IMG/VR virus record: IMGVR_UViG_3300021599_000956
Coordinates: 1-37,201 of that record
DNA: 37,201 nucleotides
Origin: a virus
Direction: 5' to 3' (one strand)
The notes beneath the pieces are model-generated. The model did not search any database and was not told the origin of the DNA. It saw nothing but the letters and a program-made list of their open reading frames with translations. Of the stretch, positions 26,075-32,828 are shown piece after piece. The first letter of the stretch is position 1; each line of letters begins with the position of its first letter. The position numbers were made by a program, and so were the translations under genes.

Positions 26075-26453
26075 TTCTGTTTAGTGATAGTCCCATAATC
26101 TTCGCTTTCTCTGGGTGTTCCTCAACCCATCGATGGCAATTAAAGCAAAGGGTGACCCATGTGTTTTTATCCAGCGTGTGCCTCCCTCTGCCTTTCATGT
26201 GATGTATAGTTAGCGTAGACTTATCCTTTCCAGTGCAACCAGGTAGGGCAGCTTTACAATAAGAGTTTGTCTTGTCTTTTAAAAACTCCTTGCGCAAGAC
26301 AGAGTATTCTTTGTTTTGCTTCCTTTTCTTGTCGCTTACTGGGTTGATCCTAGTGTTGGATTGTTGCATCCAACATTGCCTACAATATCTGTAGCCGCCA
26401 TCATTCTTCCAGATAGGGAAGACCTTACCACATTTGTTACACGCTTTACCCAT
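26019..26453 (-). CDS. HNH endonuclease with N-terminal zinc finger (144 aa)
   Basis: The N-terminus has a zinc finger (CNKC at 5-8 and CRQC at 24-27). The HNH domain follows: Cys66 and Cys73 with Cys103 and Cys106 as structural zinc ligands, LTIHHMKGR with catalytic-type His84-His85, NTW (Asn97) and CFNCHRW (His107). Such free-standing HNH proteins act in phages as nicking or homing endonucleases or help the terminase; near a terminase gene the latter would be favoured, but here the neighbours are nucleotide and replication genes. The ATG at 26453 gives the intact zinc finger. It overlaps the nucleotidase gene downstream and a small membrane-protein frame upstream. Confidence 0.8.
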   Translation of the reverse strand: MGKACNKCGKVFPIWKNDGGYRYCRQCWMQQSNTRINPVSDKKRKQNKEYSVLRKEFLKDKTNSYCKAALPGCTGKDKSTLTIHHMKGRGRHTLDKNTWVTLCFNCHRWVEEHPEKAKIMGLSLNRNENYDRTGTTPQSGEEQT

Positions 26454-26587
26454 CTTACAAAGTCAATTATCCAAAATGCGATATGAACCGCAGTTAATAC
26501 TAACCCAGCAACAGGTAGCGCAACAAAGAAGAAGTGCAACGCATCTATCCACAAGGGTTGTGGTTTATATACAGGTACACAATACAT
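26336..26587 (-). CDS. Possible small membrane protein overlapping the HNH gene (83 aa)
   Basis: The frame starts with ATG at 26587, 18 bases after the SSB gene, and residues 13-45 form a convincing hydrophobic segment (WIDALHFFFVALPVAGLVL and AVHIAFWIIDFV). This covers the otherwise empty 26454-26605 gap. The last third of the frame runs inside the HNH gene in another frame and looks non-conserved (SSLSGRMMAATDIVGNVG). It may be a real inner-membrane protein with a relaxed tail; coding support is moderate. Confidence 0.45.
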   Translation of the reverse strand: MYCVPVYKPQPLWIDALHFFFVALPVAGLVLTAVHIAFWIIDFVRWVKRVTNVVRSSLSGRMMAATDIVGNVGCNNPTLGSTQ

Positions 26588-26605
26588 GATATTTCTTTTT
26601 AGTTA

Positions 26606-26965
26606 TTAAAAAGGTAGCGCCTCTTCTGACTCGACTGGTGCTGTAACATTAGAAGGTGTGTTGTAAAACTCTAGTTCGTTTACATACACATCTAGTGATG
26701 CTTTAGCTTCCCCATCCTTGTTTTTGTAGGCGTTTGCCGCTGGTCTTCCTTCTAAGAAAACTGTTGTTCCTTTCTTCAAGTACTTAACAATGTTGTCAGT
26801 CTTCACCCAGTAACTTCCTCTAACCCATGTTGTACGCTCCATGGTCTCGCCATTCGATTTGTACTTTTCATTCACTGGGATTTGCAACTCAACAACAACT
26901 TTGTCTCCGACATTTTTGGCGGTGGCATCCTGTGCCAGCTTGCCAATCAACTGTAGTTTAATCAT
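26606..26965 (-). CDS. ssb: Single-stranded DNA-binding protein
   Basis: The 119-aa protein is a bacterial-type SSB: OB-fold start MIKLQLIGKLAQDATAKNVG, VVVELQIPVNEKY, TTWVRGSYW, a NIVKYLKKGTTVFLEGRP strand-turn and a C-terminal acidic tail ending EEALPF. The tail tip resembles the DDDIPF-type tip that recruits replication and repair partners. It coats ssDNA at forks and at exonuclease-resected ends. Its start overlaps the resolvase-like gene's stop by 4 bases. The length is short but normal for phage SSBs. Confidence 0.9.
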   Translation of the reverse strand: MIKLQLIGKLAQDATAKNVGDKVVVELQIPVNEKYKSNGETMERTTWVRGSYWVKTDNIVKYLKKGTTVFLEGRPAANAYKNKDGEAKASLDVYVNELEFYNTPSNVTAPVESEEALPF

Positions 26966-27306
26966 GGTTTTACTATTTGGTTTATAAAAAGCATTTGTAT
27001 AATTTCTGAAAAGTCATCAAGCGTCATAGACACTACGATCCCTTTTCTATTTTTTTTATGTATCACAACATTATAGTTCTCATCATTGGGCATTGCCGAT
27101 AAAACATCATGTGCGCTGCCTAGGTTCTCAACCGCCTTGCACTGAATACTGAAAGGCTTTGTGTTTGTCAAGTCAATATCCTGGTCATCTAGCATCTTAG
27201 ATTCATATCTGGATGTACGACACTTTGTATAACCAAGATTCCTGAAATGCTCTGCCATTGATCTCTCAAAGGCGTGGCCCTTAACCCTAGATGATCTTCC
27301 ACTCAT
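26962..27306 (-). CDS. Putative PD-(D/E)XK/Holliday-junction-resolvase-like nuclease (114 aa)
   Basis: The layout fits a restriction-endonuclease-fold resolvase: basic N-terminus, KGHAFERSMAEHF (Glu14), LGYTKCRTSRYESK, then DDQDIDL (Asp45) and FSIQCKA (Gln55, Lys57), i.e. an E...D...QxK active site. Length and basic character match Hjc-like resolvases and related phage nucleases. It lies between SSB and a second OB-fold gene, with 4-base overlaps on both sides, which supports a role in resolving recombination or replication intermediates. Which branched substrate it cuts cannot be told. Confidence 0.65.
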   Translation of the reverse strand: MSGRSSRVKGHAFERSMAEHFRNLGYTKCRTSRYESKMLDDQDIDLTNTKPFSIQCKAVENLGSAHDVLSAMPNDENYNVVIHKKNRKGIVVSMTLDDFSEIIQMLFINQIVKP

Positions 27307-27641
27307 TGCTCTATCTTTATTACTCTAGTAGCATTCATCTTATGATAAAATGTTCCTGGATCTTTTCTGTTGCGCTCTGTCTCCACATATGATTCTACTT
27401 CAACCGTATCACCAACCTCAATTGTCTCACATATGGAGAGTAATTTTGGGTTCCAAACATTAGTTACATGCAACTTGGTAAACACCTTGTCGGTTATGTA
27501 TTCATAAAACTCGCAGAGTATAACCAGTTGTAGAAACATATAATCTTTATTTTCTCTTTGGAAGGACTTCGTGTTTTTCTCTAGCACCTTCCCGTATGCT
27601 ACAACTCTATTGTAGCTACTTTTGGTAGATGTTGAATTCAT
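27303..27641 (-). CDS. Second OB-fold, SSB-like protein (112 aa)
   Basis: The pattern of strands looks like an OB fold: YNRVVAYGKVLEKNTKSF, DYMFLQLVILCEFYEY, KVFTKLHVTNVW, ETIEVGDTVEVESYVETERN and KMNATRVIKIEQ. The spacing and the GDTVEVESYVE turn resemble SSB/PriB-like proteins, but no acidic C-terminal tip is present. It is co-directional and overlapping with the resolvase-like gene and close to the true SSB, so it is likely a nucleic-acid binding replication or recombination cofactor. The family call is tentative. Confidence 0.5.
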   Translation of the reverse strand: MNSTSTKSSYNRVVAYGKVLEKNTKSFQRENKDYMFLQLVILCEFYEYITDKVFTKLHVTNVWNPKLLSICETIEVGDTVEVESYVETERNRKDPGTFYHKMNATRVIKIEQ

Positions 27642-27984
27642 TTAAAATGGGTTTAGTAAGATTGCTAACGGAAGCTCTTACCAGCTTGTACTTTATGTAG
27701 AAGTTGTCTATCTCCTCCGTTGTCTCATTCTTGTTAATCATTGCCATTAGTTTTTTTAGTCTTAAATCTTTTGCGTTCTTATAAAAATCTTTAACCTCTT
27801 CATTAAAGTATCCTAGGTAGTCTGCTATTTCTTTCCACGAGTAATCATACTCTCTTGCCAGATTACTGAATATGTATAAGGGCCACATTGACTCTTCCTC
27901 TCTAGCACCAGTTAAACTTCTGTCAGTCCTGTTGGTTAAAATAAAGTTTGACTTTATCGCTCTCTCTAAATATTCCAGCTTCAT
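27616..27984 (-). CDS. Helical protein with DnaA domain IV-like/HTH segment (122 aa)
   Basis: Residues about 20-80 resemble the helix pattern of DnaA domain IV: RTDRSLTGAREEESMWPLYI, then EYDYSWKEIADYLGYFNEE in the position of the 'sl.eIG..fgg..' helix-turn-helix. The DHTTV signature itself is absent, so sequence-specific binding to DnaA boxes is not shown. The C-terminal 40 residues are helical and charged. It overlaps the next gene by 26 bases and its upstream neighbour by 4. DNA binding is likely; the rest is inference. Confidence 0.5.
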   Translation of the reverse strand: MKLEYLERAIKSNFILTNRTDRSLTGAREEESMWPLYIFSNLAREYDYSWKEIADYLGYFNEEVKDFYKNAKDLRLKKLMAMINKNETTEEIDNFYIKYKLVRASVSNLTKPILNEFNIYQK

Positions 27985-28280
27985 TTTTTTCTAATGAATT
28001 TTCTTTGAATAAAATTTTCAATATCCGATTCAACAAAAACATTTGGCCTTGACTTTATATACGGCAACCCATCAGATATCCATCTAGCCAGAGTCTTCCT
28101 ACTTATCTTATACTTACGTATAGCATCATTAGTGTTAATGTAATTAACCTCTTCACCCTTGGGCTTTTGCTCTTGTTCTGTAGATCCCATAAGATCTTGC
28201 TTCAATTTCTTTATCTGCTCTTCTGTAAGATCAAAAACCAAGCTCAGTCCTGTCATCTTTACTTTCTTTATAGTTAACAT
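27981..28280 (-). CDS. Small HTH protein of excisionase/AlpA (MerR-like) type (99 aa)
   Basis: Residues 46-95 match a MerR/excisionase winged helix: INTNDAIRKYKISRKTLARW, SDGLPYIKSRPNVFVESDIE and FIQRK, where the second helix reads DNA and the wing contains the PN-V-F turn. The N-terminal 40 residues are charged helices. The start at 28280 overlaps the exonuclease gene by 50 bases; an ATG at 28256 (MTGLSLVF) would reduce this to 26 and has an A-rich leader. It may be a transcription factor or the recombination directionality factor for the integrase; the sequence alone cannot decide. Confidence 0.65.
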   Translation of the reverse strand: MLTIKKVKMTGLSLVFDLTEEQIKKLKQDLMGSTEQEQKPKGEEVNYINTNDAIRKYKISRKTLARWISDGLPYIKSRPNVFVESDIENFIQRKFIRKK

Positions 28281-29247
28281 TTAGCTGCTTCCTCCAGGTG
28301 ATCGTCCCGCTATCACCCAGCTTCACTACAGTAGCACTATTAGACTCCATGTAGTTTTTTATAATACCTGCTATCCTCAGTTTCTCGGTCTCTGCCGCCT
28401 TTACACCTTCTTGCGCATTCTTATATTGCTTTGCGACATCCAAGATGGTATCATTGCCCTCAATTGTTTTCTCACTCATCCTTCGCTTATGCCTTTCACT
28501 CATATAGTCATCAAAGGCTTCGCTTGATTCTGGCTCTGGCTGCACTTCGCTTAATGCGTATATCAACTCATCGTCTGGCATTCCAAGTTTCATCAACTCA
28601 ATACCAGATAATACTCTTTTATTGAAGTCTTCTGTTGCTTCCAGTATTTTAGTTTGGATTCCATCGTGAGCATCAAACGGAACTGTGTCAAACTTTCTGC
28701 CATCCATAAGTATGGCAATCTCCGCGTACCTGTATCCTGTAACTATTAGGTAGTGCTGTATCTGGATGATATACGCGGGGGGTATTCCGCTCTGCCACAT
28801 TTCAGAATGATAAGATGACATTGTCTTGATCTCAAGTATACCCTTTCCCTTTTTGTCTGGGTGTTTAGATATAACCCTATCAACATTTGCAAACATCCAC
28901 GGGAACTTTGGGTTAACAACCATGGCTTTTAACTTCCTTGCTGATCTTACCTTGATTGACTTATCATAGTTTGTGATCAAGGATTCCGATGTTCCACCAT
29001 AGTATTGCCACAAGTCAGCAACATAGTCTTCTAGGTTTCTACCATGAAACATTATCTCATTATCTGTGTCCGTCATTGGCTCATATCCTACAGCCTGATA
29101 AAATAATTTTACTCTTGACTTGTAGTTATTCAACCCAAGTATGGTTCCAGAGTCTGTGCCTCCAACCATTCCAAGCGTTGTCATTTTCTTTCTCTGCTCT
29201 AACCATTCTTCCCTTGTCTTACTTCTAATGTATTGTAGTTTAGTCAT
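28231..29247 (-). CDS. YqaJ/lambda-exonuclease family 5'-3' exonuclease
   Basis: This 338-aa protein has the family landmarks: REEWLEQRKKMTTLGMVGGT near the N-terminus, FHGRNLEDYV (Glu73), FANVDRVI (Asp123), LEIKT (Glu139, Lys141) and IIQIQHYLIVTG (Gln164). The D...ExK core binds two metals and resects duplex ends. With the Rad52-type protein encoded just upstream it forms a two-component recombinase comparable with lambda Exo/Beta, used for recombination-dependent replication. The ATG at 29247 is preceded by AGGACATT. The C-terminal 70 residues beyond the core are helical. Confidence 0.87.
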   Translation of the reverse strand: MTKLQYIRSKTREEWLEQRKKMTTLGMVGGTDSGTILGLNNYKSRVKLFYQAVGYEPMTDTDNEIMFHGRNLEDYVADLWQYYGGTSESLITNYDKSIKVRSARKLKAMVVNPKFPWMFANVDRVISKHPDKKGKGILEIKTMSSYHSEMWQSGIPPAYIIQIQHYLIVTGYRYAEIAILMDGRKFDTVPFDAHDGIQTKILEATEDFNKRVLSGIELMKLGMPDDELIYALSEVQPEPESSEAFDDYMSERHKRRMSEKTIEGNDTILDVAKQYKNAQEGVKAAETEKLRIAGIIKNYMESNSATVVKLGDSGTITWRKQLNVNYKESKDDRTELGF

Positions 29248-29282
29248 AATGTCCTAAAATAAGTCTTAGTATTTTTAAAATT

Positions 29283-29308
29283 GGGGAGTATGGATATACC
29301 CCCCCCTG
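29283..29308 (-). terminator. GC-rich hairpin with C8 tract between annealing protein and exonuclease genes
   Basis: On the + strand GGGGAGTAT (29283-29291) faces ATACCCCC across GGAT, giving about eight pairs with one bulged A and including an eight-C run at 29299-29306. On the minus (coding) strand the hairpin is followed by CAATTTTAAAAAT, which resembles an intrinsic terminator. Lying between two genes that should be co-expressed, it may attenuate the downstream operon or protect an RNA end rather than stop all transcription. Confidence 0.5.
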
Positions 29309-29314
29309 TTTGGC

Positions 29315-30034
29315 CTACTGTTTGGTTGACACCTGATCAAGCGCTGTGCCTGATCTGAAAGCCTTTATTTGTGATCGTATTGCTTTTTCGTAATCTGGTG
29401 CTACATTATACTTAGGCAATGCTTGTTCAACCTCTTTCCATTTGCCTGCGTTAATAGCTGCTAACATATTTGCAAACTTTGCTCCATCTAATTCTGGTTT
29501 TCCAGAGGATGTTACAACTGATTGTTGTGTCTTTGGTGTTTCAATTGAAGTGTCTTGAGATATAAGGATATACTCCCTGTTAAAATCCCCAGAGACAATG
29601 TTCGCTACCAGGTTTGATAACTTTTGTTTGGCCCAGTTTGGGATGAACCTGTCGTTTGATTGCACCTGAATTAATGGGTACTCATAAAGGTCTCTTCCAA
29701 GTCCGAATTGCACAGCAACTCTTTTAAGAGCATCACTAATTGCACTCTTGACTGGGTCAATCTGATCGTTGTCAGAAGAGGGTTGCAGTTTTACGCCATC
29801 AGTTTTTGTGCATTCCTTTCCATCCTGGCTTACTTGGAGCATCAGCGTTAAGTTGTCACCGTCTATGTGAACCATTGTGTTCCATGATAGCGGGCCAAAT
29901 TGCTGGTCAAGTCTTTTCATTACACATCTACTGTCGATGTATGGGGCTACTGTAATGCGGCCATCTTTTGGTTTTGTAATCACGCGCCATTCGACTTCGT
30001 TTGGCTGGATTGGCTTTACTAAATAATCAAGCAT
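29315..30034 (-). CDS. Rad52/Rad22-type single-strand annealing protein
   Basis: Residues 1-125 carry the Rad52-family core: EWRVITKPKDGRITVAPYID, MKRLDQQFGPLSW and the signature SAISDALKRVAVQFGLGRDL (97-116) followed by YEYP. The C-terminal half is Lys/Gln-rich and less ordered, with a helical end. Such proteins (as in Redbeta-like, Erf-like and Sak groups) anneal complementary ssDNA during phage recombination. The exonuclease gene follows. The upstream 82 bases contain two AACAC/GTGTT dyads. The length of 239 aa is typical of Sak-like phage members. Confidence 0.88.
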   Translation of the reverse strand: MLDYLVKPIQPNEVEWRVITKPKDGRITVAPYIDSRCVMKRLDQQFGPLSWNTMVHIDGDNLTLMLQVSQDGKECTKTDGVKLQPSSDNDQIDPVKSAISDALKRVAVQFGLGRDLYEYPLIQVQSNDRFIPNWAKQKLSNLVANIVSGDFNREYILISQDTSIETPKTQQSVVTSSGKPELDGAKFANMLAAINAGKWKEVEQALPKYNVAPDYEKAIRSQIKAFRSGTALDQVSTKQ

Positions 30035-30116
30035 AGGATTTGTTTTAACACAGTGTTTAAAAAATAGTTATGTACATTTTTAATTTTTGTATTAAGGTTT
30101 TATTTGGAATTAACAC

Positions 30117-30371
30117 TTATTTGTGTTTGTCTTTTATCTCAGAATACCAATCCATCACAATCAACTCTTCGCGGGCAACATTAAGTATATGTTCCCAATC
30201 ATAATTACGTATAAATACTGAATTTTTTCTGATCGTTTTTACCACATAACGCTCCGCTAGTGGGCGGTATACATTACAAATCCAGTTTCGTAAAACATCA
30301 AGATCACTGCTAAAACCAAGCACGGTAACTTTGTTTTTCCCGAAATCATATTTTACTATACCCCTTGCCAA
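30117..30371 (-). CDS. First gene of the leftward operon, unknown (84 aa, TTG start)
   Basis: The frame begins with TTG at 30371; an in-frame TAG lies two codons upstream and no ATG occurs before the C-terminal end, so TTG is the only sensible start. The product is a basic 84-aa protein with a beta N-terminus (GIVKYDFGKNKVTVLGF) and helices with WICNVYRPLAERYVV. No motif is recognised. As the first gene after the repressed promoter at 30395-30424 it is positioned like a lambda N or Cro: an early regulator or host-takeover protein, by position only. Confidence 0.55.
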   Translation of the reverse strand: MARGIVKYDFGKNKVTVLGFSSDLDVLRNWICNVYRPLAERYVVKTIRKNSVFIRNYDWEHILNVAREELIVMDWYSEIKDKHK

Positions 30372-30381
30372 TTGCTAATTT

Positions 30382-30432
30382 ATTTAGTATTACACTAAAT
30401 TAGTTAGATATTTAATGTCCCAAATAAGGACA
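30382..30432. promoter_or_regulatory. Two candidate repressor operators over the leftward promoter
   Basis: The dyad TGTCC-N7-GGACA (30416-30432) covers the -33 box, and ATTTAGT-N5-ACTAAAT (30382-30400) covers the -7 box; both are perfect. Dyads of different sequence on the two core elements suggest occupancy by a dimeric repressor and possibly a second regulator. They lie between the divergent repressor gene and the first early gene. Confidence 0.55.
30395..30424 (-). promoter_or_regulatory. Leftward early promoter (TTTG-N18-TAATTTAG)
   Basis: Reading the minus strand, TTTG (30424-30421) is followed after 18 bases by TAATTTAG (30402-30395), a one-base departure from TAnnTTTG. This is the best-spaced Bacteroidota-type promoter in the window and points at the operon starting at 30371. 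Two dyads overlap its two boxes. Confidence 0.6.
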
Positions 30433-30444
30433 AATGGACTTTAT

Positions 30445-30453
30445 TTATCCACA
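30445..30453 (+). promoter_or_regulatory. Perfect DnaA box (TTATCCACA)
   Basis: TTATCCACA equals the strong consensus DnaA box. It is the only one I noticed in the window and it lies in the 235-bp switch region. Host DnaA could couple the switch to replication state or open a nearby origin. A 9-mer can occur by chance, so this is a candidate only. Confidence 0.45.
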
Positions 30454-30479
30454 AATTTACGCGAAACATGATTTTCGTC

Positions 30480-30516
30480 ATTGCAAATTGTGTCATATTG
30501 TCCATATGTTTGCAAT
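30480..30516 (+). promoter_or_regulatory. Repressor promoter inside a long inverted repeat
   Basis: ATTGCAAA (30480-30487) and TTTGCAAT (30509-30516) form a perfect inverted repeat with a 21-base spacer. TTG at 30481-30483 and TATGTTTG at 30505-30512 (N21) give a plausible Bacteroidota promoter, so the two arms of the repeat overlap the two promoter boxes. The leader to the ATG at 30607 is about 90 bases and holds a further hairpin (GTTGTGA-AAA-TCACCAAC). Autoregulation by the encoded repressor would fit. Confidence 0.45.
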
Positions 30517-30606
30517 CTACCGTTGTGAAAATCACCAACATATAATGTTTTTTTCTCATTGGTATGCTAGGATAATTTATTAAACAAAACTAAATAAGTA
30601 TAAACT

Positions 30607-31194
30607 ATGAGAGTAAACAAAGGAGGAAAACAAACGACAGGGGAAAGGATTGAATATCTATTCCAGTACTGGGGGATTACAGAGGCTCAGTTTATCAAGC
30701 ACACTGGAATCGAGAAGGCAGAGATAACTAAACAAAAAAAGGATTCCACCTATGTTTCAGACACCATTTGGAAAGCCGTGGTTTCTTACGATCCTAACAT
30801 CTCAAGAGACTGGTTTTTATTTAACGAAGGCAAGATGCTTATTGTTGATACAAATAGGGAGGTTGATGACTATACCGATATCAACCAGAGGGTAAAAGAT
30901 CTTAGGTTAAAACAAAATCTAAACCAATCAGAGATGGCCAGGATTCTAGGATGTGCCAGATCTACATACGCAAATATTGAACATAACAACCAGACCATAT
31001 CTTTCAAGCACTTGAGACTGCTAATGAAAAGGTTTAATGTTTCTTATGAGTTTATGATTGATGGAGTGGTTGAAAATAACGACCTGGATCAATTAAAAGA
31101 AAAACTAGCCATGACACAGGCTCATTTAGAGGCGGTCACAGCTAGTAACTCAGCGTTGGTTTCAGCAATTCAACAACTTACTAAGACCCAATAA
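30607..31194 (+). CDS. Phage repressor with tandem helix-turn-helix domains (195 aa)
   Basis: Residues 90-153 are a canonical XRE/Cro-CI HTH: INQRVKDLRLKQNLNQSEMA, RILGCARSTYANIE and ISFKHLRLLMKRFNVSYEFM. Residues 10-77 look like a second, diverged HTH of the type found in Bacteroidota phage repressors (GERIEYLFQYWGITEAQF ... DPNISRDWFLFNEGKM). The C-terminus (159-195) is a coiled coil for oligomerisation, with no S24 peptidase, so induction by RecA-dependent self-cleavage is not expected. It is the only + strand gene in the switch, divergent from the early operon and convergent with the integrase gene, whose end it overlaps by 14 bases. Confidence 0.82.
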   Translation: MRVNKGGKQTTGERIEYLFQYWGITEAQFIKHTGIEKAEITKQKKDSTYVSDTIWKAVVSYDPNISRDWFLFNEGKMLIVDTNREVDDYTDINQRVKDLRLKQNLNQSEMARILGCARSTYANIEHNNQTISFKHLRLLMKRFNVSYEFMIDGVVENNDLDQLKEKLAMTQAHLEAVTASNSALVSAIQQLTKTQ

Positions 31195-32512
31195 AGGATA
31201 GATACTTATTAGATTGTTCATCGAAGTGGCTCTGTACATGTCCAACATAGACATTGAAAGAGTCGCTATTCCTCGCATGTCCACTCATCTTCTTTACCGT
31301 TTCTTCGTCAACGCCAGCAACAAGCATTGATGTAATAGCGCTACGCCTCAGCACATGCGGTGTCACAAATTTGTATAGCTTGTCGGTTTTGGGGTATTGA
31401 GATTTGCCATCTGGAGCTAACTTCTGTTTGGTATGTAGTCTCTTTAGCTGTTCAAACTCTGGCTGATTTAATACAGTGTGTAAATGGGCGCTAACCAGAG
31501 CGTTTGTTTCGAATGGGTTTGCTCCAACAACAAATCCTGTTTTGTTGTGGTTCTCTACCGCAATATCATAAATGAACTTTGGAACCTGGGCCATTGTCTT
31601 GATGAGAGTTTTATTATTCATGTTGGTAAGGAAATATTTCCCGTCAACATACTTAAAGTCAGTGACCTTTAATTGCATTAAATCCCTTCTGCGAAGAGCG
31701 GTAGTTAACCCAAAGAGAATCAAGTCAAACAGATATCTATGGCTATCCTCCAGCCTGTTTCTGATGTGGTAGTTGTTGAGTATTGTCTTCACATCTGAAG
31801 GCTCCAGAAACACCCTGTCAGACACTTGCTTTCTGGATGGTGCTTCGTATTGAATAACAAGAACCTCTTTCGCTGCGTACCAATTCATAACCGCCACAAC
31901 CTTAGTTATGTGGGCGTATTGACTATTGGGGTGCATTCCCTCCTGAATCATCCAGTTTCTAAAGTTCAAAAGATGAGAGTTTACAGAATCCACACGGGAC
32001 CTTCTCTCTCGCAGCTCAGTAACCCCATGAACAGAAACATCGTGTAGGTTTATATCATTGTGATTAGCAAGAAACCTCTGGTATAGACTTAAAAAATACT
32101 TATACACAGATATGGTTACCTCACTGAGCGGTCTTTTGGTAGCGCTCCTAACGCCCCCCGCTTCGCTGAAGTTAACGTACTCCTTGATGCAGTCCAGAAG
32201 GTATCCATTTCTGGTTTCAATTCTCTGGTTTAGGGGTTTGACTATGGAAAGCACCTGATCTTTCAGGGTTTCCAGCGTTAGGTCATCCTTGGGTAGGAGA
32301 GCGGCCTTCTCTATGCATTCCTCAATATCCCTGATAAGGATATTGGTTTTGATTGCAGCCTCCGATGTTGACTGGCACCTTGCCTTGTCTGGATTAAACT
32401 TCAGATTGGATACTTTAACTCCAAGAGAAAACCTGATGTTGTGGTTGTGCTTACCACCATTGATGCGCAATTGAAGTACATCGTTGCGCTCGTAGATTGT
32501 GTAGTTTACCAT
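31181..32512 (-). CDS. int: Tyrosine-family integrase
   Basis: This 443-aa protein has an N-terminal arm-binding domain (about 1-95), a SAM-like core-binding domain (105-215) and a catalytic domain with all residues: Arg274 in ALRRRDL, His386-x-x-Arg389 in TPHVLRR, His412 in MSGHARN and the nucleophile Tyr422 in FNVYVGH. The length and domain order fit phage and conjugative-element integrases of Bacteroidota. It catalyses integration at attP, for which the repeat block at 32533-32769 just upstream is the candidate. It is convergent with the repressor gene. Confidence 0.93.
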   Translation of the reverse strand: MVNYTIYERNDVLQLRINGGKHNHNIRFSLGVKVSNLKFNPDKARCQSTSEAAIKTNILIRDIEECIEKAALLPKDDLTLETLKDQVLSIVKPLNQRIETRNGYLLDCIKEYVNFSEAGGVRSATKRPLSEVTISVYKYFLSLYQRFLANHNDINLHDVSVHGVTELRERRSRVDSVNSHLLNFRNWMIQEGMHPNSQYAHITKVVAVMNWYAAKEVLVIQYEAPSRKQVSDRVFLEPSDVKTILNNYHIRNRLEDSHRYLFDLILFGLTTALRRRDLMQLKVTDFKYVDGKYFLTNMNNKTLIKTMAQVPKFIYDIAVENHNKTGFVVGANPFETNALVSAHLHTVLNQPEFEQLKRLHTKQKLAPDGKSQYPKTDKLYKFVTPHVLRRSAITSMLVAGVDEETVKKMSGHARNSDSFNVYVGHVQSHFDEQSNKYLSFIGS

Positions 32513-32532
32513 GTGTGAGTGATTTTAGGTTT

Positions 32533-32769
32533 AGATACACACACAGATACACACTTTGTAAATACTCGTTATAAAACGAAGTAATTCACTGGGTTATAAA
32601 GCTTCGCCTTTAGGAGTGCAAAGGTAGTTAGTATCTGTGATGTCTCAAAATGTTTTTTTGTGTCTCTTTTCGGACACTATTCCACCAATTATGGAGTTAT
32701 AACTCGTTATTGGTAACCCTTTTGTGACATCTGGGATACACATTATAACCCAGATACACGCGTGTATCT
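32533..32769. promoter_or_regulatory. Candidate attP: arm-type repeats and inverted repeats upstream of int
   Basis: AGATACAC occurs at 32533 and 32545 (12-base period, both AGATACACAC), as GGATACACA at 32734, and as a head-to-head pair forming the perfect 18-bp palindrome AGATACACGCGTGTATCT (32752-32769); an inverted GTATCTGTG lies at 32631. Between these clusters are the direct repeat ACTCGTTAT (32564-32572, 32702-32710) and the inverted pair TGGGTTATAA (32590-32599)/TTATAACCCA (32743-32752). Short repeats flanking a core region beside int are what attP with arm and core sites looks like. The crossover core itself cannot be located without a host junction. Confidence 0.55.
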
Positions 32770-32828
32770 ATACGTGAGACAACGAATATAGACATTGCAT
32801 GGGGTTTTAAAAAATTTCATGCAAATTC

